Below, in pieces: positions 26,401 to 34,288 of a stretch of 64,000 bases of DNA. Position numbers and translations under genes: made by a program. The notes under the pieces are model-generated. The model saw only the letters and a list, made by a program, of their open reading frames with translations, was not told where the DNA came from and made no database searches. Location: positions 806,001 to 870,000 of the forward strand of contig NC_059546.1 of the NCBI RefSeq assembly GCF_905220415.1, written 5' to 3'. Origin of the DNA: Colias croceus (lineage: Eukaryota > Arthropoda > Insecta > Lepidoptera > Pieridae). Within the stretch, counting starts at the first letter, position 1. The number at the start of each line of letters is the position of its first letter.

Positions 26401-29400
26401 GTAAATGACTAAATAGCTGACCCGTGTCTTCTTGACCGTAAAACAAAAACAAAAATAGTTAAAATATGCAGATTTACGTTTTGTATTAATATAGCTTAAG
26501 AGACCTCTTGAGATTCCTCTGAAATGAATTTTATAAATACGTTTACTTGGGTTTTTTTGTATAATAGCTTCGCTCGTGTTCTTATTATCTAAGGTCTAAA
26601 TCATTATTTAATCCACTTGAAGACATAGGTACAAACTTTTCATAGTAAAAGATCCAGCCAAGTAGGATGAGTTCAGTAACAAACACAGATATATATAAAA
26701 AATATTTAAATATTTCAGGTTCCAAATGGAAGAGTCAGCGTTCAACAAGACTAATCGCTATGCGTGTGACTGCACGGACCACTGCTTGCCCGACGGCTTC
26801 GTCGATATAGGAAGCTGTTATTATGGTAAATATATGAAACTAAACTAAATATATAAACTATAACTCGAGGGGCACAGACTCTAGGCACCGCCATATGGTG
26901 GACGTTCCATGTACCCGGACAAAGCGGTTCGGATCGACATTCTTCATCCGAACCGCGAGGGACAGGAACATGATTCCTGAGTCTGTGTTCCCCGACGAGT
27001 ACAATATGAAGGTCTTCAAGAAAAGAGTGAACAGGTACCTTCTAGGAAAGCGCGCTCCATCTTAGGCCACATCTCAGCACATTTGGTCAAGCGCTTTCCT
27101 ATCAAACAATAAAAAAAAACTTTAACAATAATAATTTATGTCAGGTAAAATGTTAAATTGCAACACTTAAAGTTAAATTGCAACACAATTTACAATTTGT
27201 AAAGCTAAAACAATTTATTTTACAATTAGTTAAATTGCAAAATACTATTTTATTCCAATATAAAATGTCTGTTATCTTGAATAAATCCAGATGGTTTTTA
27301 AAGCTCTACTATTGTAATATTATTGAGATCCGTTTACCTGTTTTTGTGTGATATCTTTATTTTCTAATGACTTCGTTCCAATATAGACTTTATAATTATT
27401 GCAGAAGACCTCAATCAATCATTAAAGATACAAAAATAAGTGTATAAAATATTATAGTCCCGTTTTGTTATATTAAGCTATTGCATAGCTTCTATCGCGG
27501 GCCTTGAGCGCGGGGACCGAATCGAGAAATTCCGTAACGAAAAAACCTCACGCTCCCCACTCCGACGGGCGGAGGTGTGGCTTGAAGGCATAGCATGCAA
27601 TAGCTTTACTGCTGCAGTCCCCGAGTGCCATAGTTCTTTTTTTTTCTCGACTAATCTAACACTTATCTACTTTACAGGATTCCCAATCGCGTTATCAAAA
27701 CCACATTTCCTGGACACGGACCCACAGCAGCAAGCGTTCTTCGAAGGCATGCATCCCGACCCCGTCAGGCATGCTTCACATGTGGATATTGAAACTGTAA
27801 GTAACTCAAACTTATGCTTGAACTCAAATTCAACAGAGTTTAGTTAGATGAGATATATAATTGTTAATCGTCTTAGATAATAATATTTAGACTCTCTAAC
27901 AATAGACATTCTACATTCTTTTCGGCTGACAATTTATTGCTCTAATCTCCTAAATTAAGGAGGTAACATAAGCAAATTGTATTGACAGTTTCTTAAGATT
28001 GACAAATAAGAAAAAAAAACGGACCCAAAACATAACTTTGCAGAACACCCACTGTAAGCAGTAGCGCCGCTTATTATTTGGGGCATAATTTTAATTCTTT
28101 ATGTTAAGGACCACAATTTTTCGACAGTTAACAATTCCGTGAGGTAGATCTTATAGTCTAACGCTGTTTACAAATATTAAGAATTTGAATGTAAAATTTA
28201 ATGTTTACTGTATGTGACTGAATGTGTTTTTATATTTTAAGAATGTAAATTTCAGTGGAAACTTTGCTGATATGACGTGTATAGTATTATTTTTTTGTTT
28301 CCCAAAGACAAATAAATAAAAATGTCTAATTACTGTCGCCTTTATAAAACTTCACTTAATTCGATCCAAAAATATAAAGTCCATATATTCCCAGCGGCTC
28401 GGCGTCCCAATGGCGCTAGAGACCAACATCCAGGTGAACATAGCGGTGCGCTCTGCGGCCGGCAACCCGGTCGCGGCGCCGCTCGCCAGGCGCGTGCTGC
28501 CGCTCATTTGGCTCTCGCTGGTGAGTACACACACACACAGTACACACTGTATGTAATGTACTGTACACTGACACTATACAGGGTTACTTGTAAAACACCA
28601 GCAACCTCGCAGGACAAGATAGCTAACATCATAAGTAACAACATTTGTTCTACGACTTTTGGCATAACGCAATTAATTATTTTTAAATGATTTTTTAAGC
28701 CTTATTGTACTCTCCTAACATTTGTAAGTCTATGTTCTATTCATTATCGAAAGGACGACGCGACGCCCCCTTCCCCCTCTCGTTCGCTTCTTGTTTACGT
28801 AATTTTTGGGATGCGCGTAGAGTTTATAAGATTCAAACGGAAAATTAAATTAATATTTATTTTTGTATGAAAAAAAATCTAACAAATTATCAAAAGTCGT
28901 AGAACAAATGTTGTTACTTATGATGTTAGCTATCTTGTCCTGCGAGGTTGCTGGTGTTTTACAAGTAACCCTGTATATTGCACTATACTGTACACGCAGT
29001 CATTGTACACACGGCACTGTACAAACAAACACACACATTGAACTGTACACACAGATACACATTACTGCAACAAATAGTACAGCGACTCACAGTACTGTGA
29101 CATGCAGTCCTGCAACTCACAGTACACTGTATGACAAACACTACGATTTCAGCACACTGTATTTCGGACACACAGCTCTATATACCACACTCAGTATAAA
29201 TGTTATTGCAATACACTCTACTACACTGTATACAAACACTGCATTGCAACATTTACCATACGCACGACAGTACACTACACACTGCACTCTATAAATCACA
29301 TTCATTATCATTCATTAAAATATATTATCAACTAGCTTCCGCCCGCGACTCCGTCCGCGCGGATGTCGGTCTTCGCGTGGATGGTTTATTTCTCCATTTT

Positions 29401-29659
29401 GAGACCTCTGACAATAACATCTTATAAATATCTGTTGGACCCAATTCCCAAATACGGCTAGGCCTATAATAATACGCAACGTGTGTTCGCGGTTCTACGG
29501 AACAACGTCTATGGATAAAACTGAAAAATTAAGATTAATTTTTTTCTACGTATTTTTCCAGGATAAAAAGTATCCTATTTTACGCCCAGGATAATAAGGT
29601 ATAATTATACCAAGTTTCATCGAAATCGAACCGCTAGTTTTCACGTGATGCCTTCACAT

Positions 29660-29696
<37 letters not shown>

Positions 29697-30290
29697 AATT
29701 TTTTTAATCACATATTTGGGTTTGGTATCGATCCAGTAACACCCCCTGGTATTTATTTTTTCAATATTTTCAATGTACAGAATTGACCCTTCTACAGATT
29801 TATTATATGTATAGATTATTATAAATAGTATGTTAATGCGGTTATTAGATTTTGTTTCTTAATATTTTTTTATAATTTTTTACATTGCATTAGACATTTT
29901 GTACACTTGTACCTACTATAAACACACAGCGTTTTCACCAATTTTTTCCTATCTTTACAGTACTGCAAAGGGCCACCCCCAGAAGTGGCATCAATCCTCC
30001 GACTCCGTTTCGTCATCGCCCCACCCCTCCTCCTCACCCTGGAGATCCTCTCCATCATCAGCGGCATTGCCCTCATCACCCACAGCGTACTCCGCATGTG
30101 GAGACCCAAGTACAAGCTCGTGCAGCAAGAAGATAAACCCATGAAGGTCGTGGAAAGAAGGAAGACCAGTCTGGTTCTAAACATGGCGGATACCTTTAGT
30201 GATGATGAACTGGCGAAGGAAGCAGTTTCCTTACTAGCTATAAGGGAAGAAGATATGGATCTACCGGACTTATTGATGAATGAATCGTGA
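14307..30290 (+). CDS. CD36/SCARB-family class B scavenger receptor (11 coding exons, 556 aa)
   Basis: Exons: 14307-14400, 15848-15939, 17899-18062, 20340-20484, 22320-22526, 24973-25097, 25472-25633, 26719-26825, 27678-27796, 28395-28520, 29961-30290 (TGA). All junctions are GT/AG and in frame. The protein has a basic 32-residue cytoplasmic N-terminus, membrane segment 1 at about 33-53, a large ectodomain, membrane segment 2 at about 464-487 and a tail of about 68 residues. Family marks: WSNPTYEV and ELGPYKF near the first membrane segment, FLWGYEDPL, the six-cysteine set (C279, C309, C346, C348, C352, C363) with spacing close to CD36, PHFLDTDP and HVDIET. N-glycosylation sequons are at N91, N124, N154, N296 and N339. 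The family binds or moves lipids, carotenoids or modified lipoproteins; the ligand here cannot be read. Start: the ATG has AAA before and G after; the reading frame is open for seven bases upstream to the splice site, so a longer N-terminus is possible. Confidence 0.93.
14455..14760 (-). mobile_element. Helitron-like copy, uninterrupted reference for 46263
   Basis: The right end AATATTAGTATAGA is the 5' terminus on the minus strand. It carries CACCGAATGAATTTTTCAAA without interruption, which gives the empty site for the insertion at 46374-47076. The left end lacks a clear CTAG and may belong to a longer subfamily. Confidence 0.5.
15373..15540 (-). mobile_element. Helitron-like element, TGTGCCCCGCGGTTT family
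   Basis: ACTAGCTGTGCCTCGGGGTT starts the hairpin end; GGACCAGTAGTTCCTGA and AGCTCTTCAGCTTTGTAATA follow. Lies in intron 1 of the receptor gene. Confidence 0.55.
15555..15796 (-). mobile_element. Non-autonomous Helitron-like element
   Basis: ACTAGATTTCCGCCCGCGG hairpin end with a duplicated GGCTTCGCCCGC block, (CA)n tract, and a CGCATTTATACTATTAG 5' end. It ends about 50 bp before exon 2 of the receptor gene. Confidence 0.6.
15848..15939 (+). CDS. CD36-family receptor, coding exon 2 (membrane segment 1)
   Basis: Acceptor TTCACAG ends at 15847, donor GTAAG at 15940. Encodes residues 32-62: the hydrophobic stretch VVTLVYGSLLIIVGMVSMII followed by DPITIVTNW, where the ectodomain begins. Confidence 0.9.
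15950..16325 (+). repeat. Probable retroposon 3' fragment in intron 2
   Basis: A short (ATC)n stretch at 15950-15975 is followed by less AT-rich sequence (GGGCATAATCCAACGCACAG..) that ends CAATAAAGAAGTTTATTTAAAAAA, like the 3' end of a non-LTR element. The 96-codon frame over it has no recognisable domain. Confidence 0.35.
17668..17851 (+). mobile_element. Non-autonomous Helitron-like element
   Basis: Starts TCTTAATATATATAAATCTC after A, ends in the hairpin GCGGGCGAAGCCGCGGGC and CTAG before T. Carries CTCGTGTCACAATGTTTGTC, shared with 59901 and 51082. Located 47 bp before receptor exon 3. Confidence 0.65.
17899..18062 (+). CDS. CD36-family receptor, coding exon 3
   Basis: Residues 63-116 plus two bases of codon 117. 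Contains FIYNMWSNPTYEVFSDVYIF, sequon N91-Y-T, FLRGED and QELGPYKF, the most conserved N-terminal block of the family. Acceptor CTTCCAG, donor GTGAGT. Confidence 0.92.
18093..18370 (-). mobile_element. tRNA-related SINE
   Basis: Read on the minus strand, the head is tRNA-like with box B GGTTCGAACC (about 18290-18299) and box A-like GATCACGGTTAGCCGTCAGG. The body has GAGCGTGGGGACCGAATCC and CCTCACGCTCCCCACTCC. A partial relative is at 27476-27635. It lies in receptor intron 3. Confidence 0.55.
19023..19965 (-). pseudogene. 5'-truncated non-LTR retrotransposon (LINE), RT C-terminal region
   Basis: A 193-codon minus-strand frame (19377-19958) ends with SFTVRAIQLWNALPESIRRA and a FKSLLKAHYL tail, the typical C-terminal part of CR1/Jockey-type LINE ORF2 proteins. 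It lacks the endonuclease and polymerase motifs. A stop lies just before its first ATG. The 3' tail runs to the AT-rich end near 19023 (TGTACAATAAAGAGTTATAA read on minus). It lies in intron 3 of the receptor gene, antisense to it. Confidence 0.75.
20340..20484 (+). CDS. CD36-family receptor, coding exon 4
   Basis: Completes codon 117 and covers 118-165. Sequons N124-I-T and N154-D-T, then VVVPNIALL, the family's VPN block. Acceptor ACTTGCAG, donor GTGAGT. Noticeably more GC-rich than its surroundings. Confidence 0.9.
22320..22526 (+). CDS. CD36-family receptor, coding exon 5
   Basis: 69 codons, 166-234, phase 0 on both sides. Encodes the helical region with AAAYYTIKALDSELFKEMTA and the signature FLWGYEDPL, then VPGWIDFGKIGIM. 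Confidence 0.93.
23270..23445 (+). repeat. Possible retroposon 3' end in intron 5
   Basis: ATTCATCTGGGCTGGTGACC.. runs into CCAAATAAAGATGATTTTAT and a (TTA)n tail, which resembles the 3' end of a retroposed transcript or LINE. The 99-codon frame over it has no domain I recognise. Confidence 0.3.
23587..23914 (+). mobile_element. Non-autonomous Helitron-like element, GGAGTCGCGGGCGG family, + copy
   Basis: Starts TCTATACATATAATAAATCT after A; (GTCT)n at 23710-23737; ends CGCGGACGGAGTCGCGGGCG, then GAAGCTAG before T. An opposite-orientation relative is at 29331-29816; both lie in introns of the receptor gene. Confidence 0.7.
23950..24139 (+). mobile_element. Helitron-like element, ACGCAACGGATTTTGATG family
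   Basis: Carries GTCGCTTTCTCTGTCC, AACTACGCAACGGATTTTG and TTTAGACAAAGCGGGCGAAG, and ends GGAAAGCTAG before T. It is the uninterrupted reference for the copies at 12464 and 63533, which carry Harbinger-type insertions. Confidence 0.6.
24749..24915. mobile_element. Small inverted-repeat element near receptor exon 6
   Basis: CATGATTTACGCTACACGGTG on the left and ACACGGTGTAGCGTATCATG on the right are imperfect inverted copies enclosing a GC-richer core with CGTGGCTCGGACGGGGC / CGGTCCGGCCCC. It ends 57 bp before exon 6. Target duplication not clear. Confidence 0.5.
24973..25097 (+). CDS. CD36-family receptor, coding exon 6
   Basis: Residues 235-275 plus two bases of codon 276: FYAQRREEVEVELRDPKTRY then INTWNKLPGLPEQGF. 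Acceptor TTATCTTCAG, donor GTAGGT. Confidence 0.9.
25472..25633 (+). CDS. CD36-family receptor, coding exon 7
   Basis: Completes Ser276 and covers to codon 330. Holds cysteines C279 (IPCNRLKGTFEG) and C309 (KQACRVHPF) and sequon N296-T-S. GC-rich third positions in contrast with the AT-rich introns. Acceptor CTCCCCAG, donor GTGAGG. Confidence 0.93.
25655..25924 (+). repeat. Higher-order minisatellite of GTTAnT hexamers
   Basis: An almost unbroken run of hexamers (GTTAAT, GTTAGT, GTGACT, GTCAGT, GTAACT). Nine hexamers form a 54-bp unit that repeats about four times with small changes. It starts 22 bases after the exon 7 donor. Long frames on both strands (alternating V-N-V-S or T-L-T-V) are by-products of the period of six. 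Related units resume at 26048-26098. Confidence 0.85.
25925..26046. mobile_element. GC-rich inverted-repeat insertion inside the minisatellite
   Basis: AGGGCGGCGGTACAC at the left and GTGTACGGCCGCTCT at the right are imperfect inverted ends. The core has repeated GCTCGAGCAGT-type palindromes. Minisatellite hexamers flank it on both sides, so it probably inserted into the array. Confidence 0.5.
26719..26825 (+). CDS. CD36-family receptor, coding exon 8 (cysteine knot)
   Basis: Residues 330-366: sequon N339-K-T and the cysteines C346, C348, C352, C363 (YACDCTDHC..GSCYY). In CD36 the equivalent residues pair with each other and with the two cysteines of exon 7. Acceptor TATTTCAG, donor GTAAAT. 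Confidence 0.93.
26872..27115 (+). pseudogene. 5'-truncated LINE, last codons of ORF2 and 3' end
   Basis: A frame ending at the TAG at about 27062-27064 reads FGSTFFIRTARDRN..ESVFPDEYNMKVFKKRV..LLGKRAPS, the typical C-terminus of a non-LTR retrotransposon ORF2. It is followed by a short 3' region and an A-rich tail. It starts about 46 bases after the exon 8 donor, in sense orientation. Confidence 0.7.
27476..27635 (+). mobile_element. Partial SINE, relative of the one at 18093
   Basis: Shares TATCGCGGGCCTTGAGCG, GGGGACCGAATC, CCTCACGCTCCCCACTCCG and the paired GCTATTGCATAGC / GCATGCAATAGC ends, but lacks the tRNA-like head. Ends 42 bases before exon 9. Confidence 0.5.
27678..27796 (+). CDS. 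CD36-family receptor, coding exon 9
   Basis: Completes Gly366 and covers 367-405: GFPIALSKPHFLDTDP and HASHVDIET, the conserved family block that follows the cysteine cluster. Acceptor TTTACAG, donor GTAAGT. Confidence 0.93.
28395..28520 (+). CDS. CD36-family receptor, coding exon 10
   Basis: 42 codons, 406-447, phase 0: RLGVPMALETNIQVNIAV, then a GC-rich stretch ending LPLIWLSL. This is the end of the family's beta-barrel before the second membrane segment. Confidence 0.9.
28579..28973. mobile_element. TA-flanked DNA transposon relic, copy B
   Basis: Same CAGGGTTACTTGTAAAACAC termini, long inverted arms and near-identical interior as 5176-5574, flanked by TATA. It inserted into a CACTGTA-rich satellite stretch in intron 10. 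Confidence 0.7.
28974..29290 (+). repeat. Degenerate CACTGTA-rich satellite
   Basis: Loose repeats of CACTGTA, GTACAC and CACAGTAC on both sides of the insertion (it also covers 28525-28578). The overlapping frames read through it have no protein character. Confidence 0.6.
29331..29816 (-). mobile_element. Non-autonomous Helitron-like element, GGAGTCGCGGGCGG family, - copy
   Basis: ACTAGCTTCCGCCCGCGACT at the left is the 3' end read on the minus strand; ATATGTATAGA at the right is the TC-starting 5' end. Contains a (CAGA)n tract at 29660-29693. About 160 bp longer than the copy at 23587. Confidence 0.7.
29961..30290 (+). CDS. CD36-family receptor, coding exon 11 (membrane segment 2 and tail)
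   Basis: Residues 448-556 and TGA at 30288-30290. Membrane segment FVIAPPLLLTLEILSIISGI, then a cytoplasmic tail rich in charges with EAVSLL and DLPDLL. Each fits the [D/E]xxxL[L/I] sorting motif used for endosomal or lysosomal delivery. Acceptor TATCTTTACAG. Confidence 0.93.
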   Translation, partial: YCKGPPPEVASILRLRFVIAPPLLLTLEILSIISGIALITHSVLRMWRPKYKLVQQEDKPMKVVERRKTSLVLNMADTFSDDELAKEAVSLLAIREEDMDLPDLLMNES

Positions 30291-32420
30291 TTTGAACATT
30301 TAAAGGTTAGGAATAATAACAAGAAATGTTAGTGGTGAAAATGGAACAATGTGCCCAATAGTGGAAGTTTCTCAAAAAGTATAATTGTGACTTGTGTTTT
30401 TGAGTTGGTGGGAGGAATCTCATAAAGAACTGGAAGCTGTGAAAATGCTAGAAATATGAATCTCGTGATAAGTGGATTCCTTGGTAGGAATTAGGTGGAG
30501 GGTAAGTTATTGAAGACGATAAGTAAAGGTTAAGTGAAACTTGAAATGGTAATGTATATCTTGGAATTCTGAGATGTATAGTTTGGAATATATTTAACCA
30601 AATATGTATATTGTGAATCCTAGGTATAGATGTATCTTAGAAAAACTAGTTATCTACCTAATAACTGGTAATTACCAACACTATGAAATTCTGAATTTTT
30701 CATACTTTTCTTTTAAATCGATAATCCTCAGTGACATAATATATTTAAGTAAATAAATACATTCCTTTTGCCTTTATAGTACTATTTTTTGGACAAAAAT
30801 GTAGTCTAATTTTCTAGACTGACATTTTTCAGTCCTGGGTCTGTAATTAGGTACTTAGGAACTACTTTAAAAAAAGATTATTTAAATAATTTTCAAGAGG
30901 CATTTATTTTACGTAGTGACATGTTTTTTATTGAACTGCGTTAAATTTAGACAAAAATCATCAATACATAGAAATGCTAGCTTATTTTGAATTTAGTGAA
31001 GTATAGAGATGTTTGAAATACATTCCATACCAAAATTGCCTTTTACCTCGCTTTTCATTATAGTGTTTGGTAATAACGTAAACTTTTCTGTATTTAATAT
31101 TTTTAATAAATTAAAATTTAATAAATCCTGTATAGAATAGAAAGCCATCCTATCACTTTCTATTTAAAAGATTTCACTCCAAAATTGTAAATTAAAAAGA
31201 ATTATAATTTACTAGAAAATATTATCGTATTATTATAATATTATATTATTGTATAAAACGCATCTTCTAAAGTTGTTAAAATTATCATAATATAATATTG
31301 CTTGCCTTAAGATATTTTTCTTGCCCATAGATTTAGTGGTGAATTATTATTTTTAAATGTTTACATTGGGCCCTGATACGGGTCTAGTAATAATTATAAT
31401 GCTATTTACAATAGAGTAATAATATTTATGGTATTGTGTTATGTACTTATATTATTATTACCTAGTTTATGGTAACACAGAATATTTATCATAATGGGTT
31501 TTTAATACCTAATTTCGTTTTGCTTAAAAATTTCATCTATTCCAATTTTACAATATTACAATAATAATATTTTGTTTTACAATATTATTTATATAAAGAT
31601 TTCAAGAAATATTATTATGAACAAATATTGCGGTAAAATGGGCTTTAATTTAGTTAAAATACAATTTTAAACTGAATTTTCACTATTCATTATATTACAA
31701 TATTGCATTGAAATAGAAAGAATATTCCAGAAATACTTAAGTTCTCATTTTTAAATCTAAAAATGGGGAACTTAAAGTTGAGTTTGGGTGTCAATAATGA
31801 CGTTATTGTTAGGTCTACTACATGAACAAGAAACTGAAATATTTTATAATAATTTTGTATAAATTATGAATTAATGATTACACCTTTGTAAAATTGCTCA
31901 ATTAGTAGTAAGGTATCCCTGTTATTTATATTTACTTATATAATTTATAGATAGGACTTCTATTTAAAAATATAGAGTGAAATCTGTGAAAACTAAATGG
32001 TAATATTTCTCCAAAAAATAAAGTGAAAAGTGTATCTTAAAAGTATAGAGTGGAAACTGAAGTGTAATATTTTTAGAAAAAAAAATATTGTGAAAAATGT
32101 AACTTTTCAAATCGTTTGAGAATTTTTTTTTTTTTGTAAACTAATATTTTCTGCTTACATAGATTTAAAATCTATAGGTATATTGTGTATGTTTCTAGCA
32201 CACTTCAATTACAATTAAATTATTGTTTTTGTAATAATATCATGTAAATATGTATTTCCTGTTATTTAGATTTCACTCTTTATAAAAGTGTATGTATGTA
32301 TGTTAGTGATACATTGTTACCATTATTGAAGTTGTCGAATATAATGTGATATTATATTAGTATAGTTATAAGTTGTAAATATAGACTGAAGTATAAATAA
32401 AACATTATTATAATAAATTT
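30291..32420 (+). other. Long AT-rich 3' UTR of the CD36-family gene
   Basis: No repeat and no frame of note follow the stop for 2.1 kb. Possible poly(A) signals AATAAA are at 30752-30757, near 32017, and 32396-32401 (the last followed by TAATAAATTTGTC and T-rich sequence). Absence of transposon insertions compared with the flanks suggests that the region is transcribed; which site is used is not known. Confidence 0.5.
32396..32401 (+). terminator. Candidate distal poly(A) signal
   Basis: AATAAA followed within 25 bases by a second AATAAA-like hexamer and a T-rich downstream element (TTTGTCTTTTATTTC). Confidence 0.4.
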
Positions 32421-32637
32421 GTCTTTTATTTCACTTGAGTAACATTTAAGACTAGACATTATATTTACAAATGGTAATCAAACGTTATCTTACACTAACA
32501 ATAAATATAGTTTGAAAAACTATAAAACACGCTTTCAAGATAGATACTTACAACTAAAAAGTAGAAAAATAATTCTTAATCTAGAAATCATTCATACATA
32601 GTATTTTTGTAAAAAAAAGTGTGTTATGTACACGCGT

Positions 32638-32895
32638 TAGAAGTTATACTTCTTTGGCGTATGGAAAAAATACTAGAATATACAACTTGAACATAGTTAT
32701 AAATTTTCATACCACCTAGAACTAACTTCATGCTGTTAAATTTATGTGTCGGTGTGCGCGCGCATCGTAAAAATTCACTCTCATCATTTTCCTCCATCGC
32801 GCCAAAAGAAGTATAACTTCAAAAAGCGTGGGGCGCTTTTCATGAGCTGATTGTATAATAGATAGGATACATTCTACATGGCACCCCACGCTTTT
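32638..32895. repeat. Imperfect inverted repeat and a GC-rich hairpin
   Basis: GAAGTTATACTTCTTTGGCG (about 32640-32660) is inverted at 32800-32820 (CGCCAAAAGAAGTATAACTTC-like). Directly next to it AGCGTGGGGCGC and GCACCCCACGCT (32825-32895) form a second stem. Probably an inverted-repeat element between the two convergent genes. Confidence 0.5.
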
Positions 32896-33049
32896 TTAAC
32901 AAATATGCTATGTATTGGTTATTGCTTGATTCCTAAATTAAGAATTATTTTCTAGGTGAAGCTAATAAAAGCGTGTTAAAAATATGTAAAAAGTCATCTT
33001 TACTATATTGTTACTTTTACACTTTGATCTAGTTAAACGTAAATCCATA

Positions 33050-33271
33050 TCCATACTAATATTATAAATGCGAAAGTAACTCTGTCTGTCTGTCTGTCTG
33101 TTACTCAATCACGCCCTAACTACTGAACCAATTTGCATGAAATTTGGTATAGAGATATTTTGATACCCGAGAAAGGACATAGGATAGGTTTTATCCCGGA
33201 AATTCCACGGGAACGGGAACTATGCGGGTTTTTCTTTGACTGCGCGGGCGATGCCGCGGGTGGAAAGCTAG
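33050..33271 (+). mobile_element. Non-autonomous Helitron-like element
   Basis: Best preserved copy of its family: starts TCCATACTAATATTATAAAT after A, (GTCT)n, then CGGGCGATGCCGCGGGTGG hairpin and CTAG before T. Confidence 0.7.
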
Positions 33272-33274
33272 TTT

Positions 33275-34100
33275 AGAATATGACAAACTAATTGAAAATA
33301 AAATTAAAAATATTTAAGGCTTTTCATATCCTGTAATGATTATAACAGTTACCATATTTCTTAAAAATATGATGTAGTTATTGCAACATAAAACATATTT
33401 TACCTCATCATCAGCTTAGAGAAATTTAATTAGTTTCTGTAATCAAAGGTAATTTATTTGTTTAGAGTTTTGTCTGGAAGCGTTACAAAATTTTCATTTT
33501 CAATATTAGATACATAAATTCCACAGAGAGATTAGAAAATAAATGAAAAATATATACACCTTAATATTATGATTTGTATCGTAATCCACTTTAAATCCTA
33601 CAGTAAATAAAAACCTACAATAAATATCAAATTTAATAATACTAAAGGTATTTTAATTTTTAAACTTACGTGACTATGAATTATCAAAATCACTGGCACG
33701 GTGGTGAATATACACTAATAATAATTTTATTCAACTCATAATATATTATTAAATTAAATATTTAAATAATATTAGTCAACATAATATGAATAATTATTAA
33801 GGTATCTCATTCGGTAATGGGCCCTGTATGGAGCCTTTATTAATGTAAATAAATTATCTATAAAATGTTACAAAATTTGCTAACAAAAAATAAATTCTAT
33901 TACAATCACTGTTTTCTATCTGTGTTAATGTAAATAAATTCTCTATAAAATTTTACAATCAAATCTATCACTTTTCTTTCAGAATTTTTTTCACACAAAC
34001 AGAATACATGCTTAATCGACGTTATTTTTTTAGTGATATTTTATTTTTTCCTTTCTTCTTTCTATACACAATCTAGCACGCTCTTTTCTAGTCTTCCACC
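33275..34100. other. AT-rich spacer between convergent genes
   Basis: I see no gene, RNA or clear repeat here beyond A/T runs. Confidence 0.5.
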
Positions 34101-34106
34101 ATTTTC

Positions 34107-34112
34107 TTTATT
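34107..34112 (-). terminator. Poly(A) signal of the serine protease gene
   Basis: AATAAA on the minus strand, 12 bases after the TAG stop, which would give a very short 3' UTR. Confidence 0.5.
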
Positions 34113-34123
34113 GTTCTTCTTCC

Positions 34124-34288
34124 CTAACTAGCATAAACATGCGCATAAATCCACGCCACATAGTGCTCCACATTAGTGTACACATCGGGCACTCCGCGTC
34201 TAGCGCAGCCCGAGCCGAAGGACGTGAGGCCCCGGAGCTCCCAGCGCCCGCGGGTGCTCCGGCACTGGAGCGGGCCTCCGCTGTCGCC
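34124..34288 (-). CDS. Serine protease, coding exon 6 (catalytic Ser)
   Basis: Begins GDSGGPLQCRSTRG; then LTSFGSGCARRGVPDVYTNV and ends in the C-terminal helix VAWIYAHVYAS. F replaces the usual W215 and Asp sits at position 226. High GC against the neighbouring introns. Confidence 0.93.
   Translation of the reverse strand, partial: GDSGGPLQCRSTRGRWELRGLTSFGSGCARRGVPDVYTNVEHYVAWIYAHVYAS

Noticed and set aside
28863..29294. 143-codon + strand frame
   Set aside because: First part is the arm of a TA transposon relic, the rest reads through CACTGTA satellite.
29870..30322. 150-codon minus-strand frame
   Set aside because: Antisense shadow of receptor exon 11, whose sense frame matches the CD36 family.
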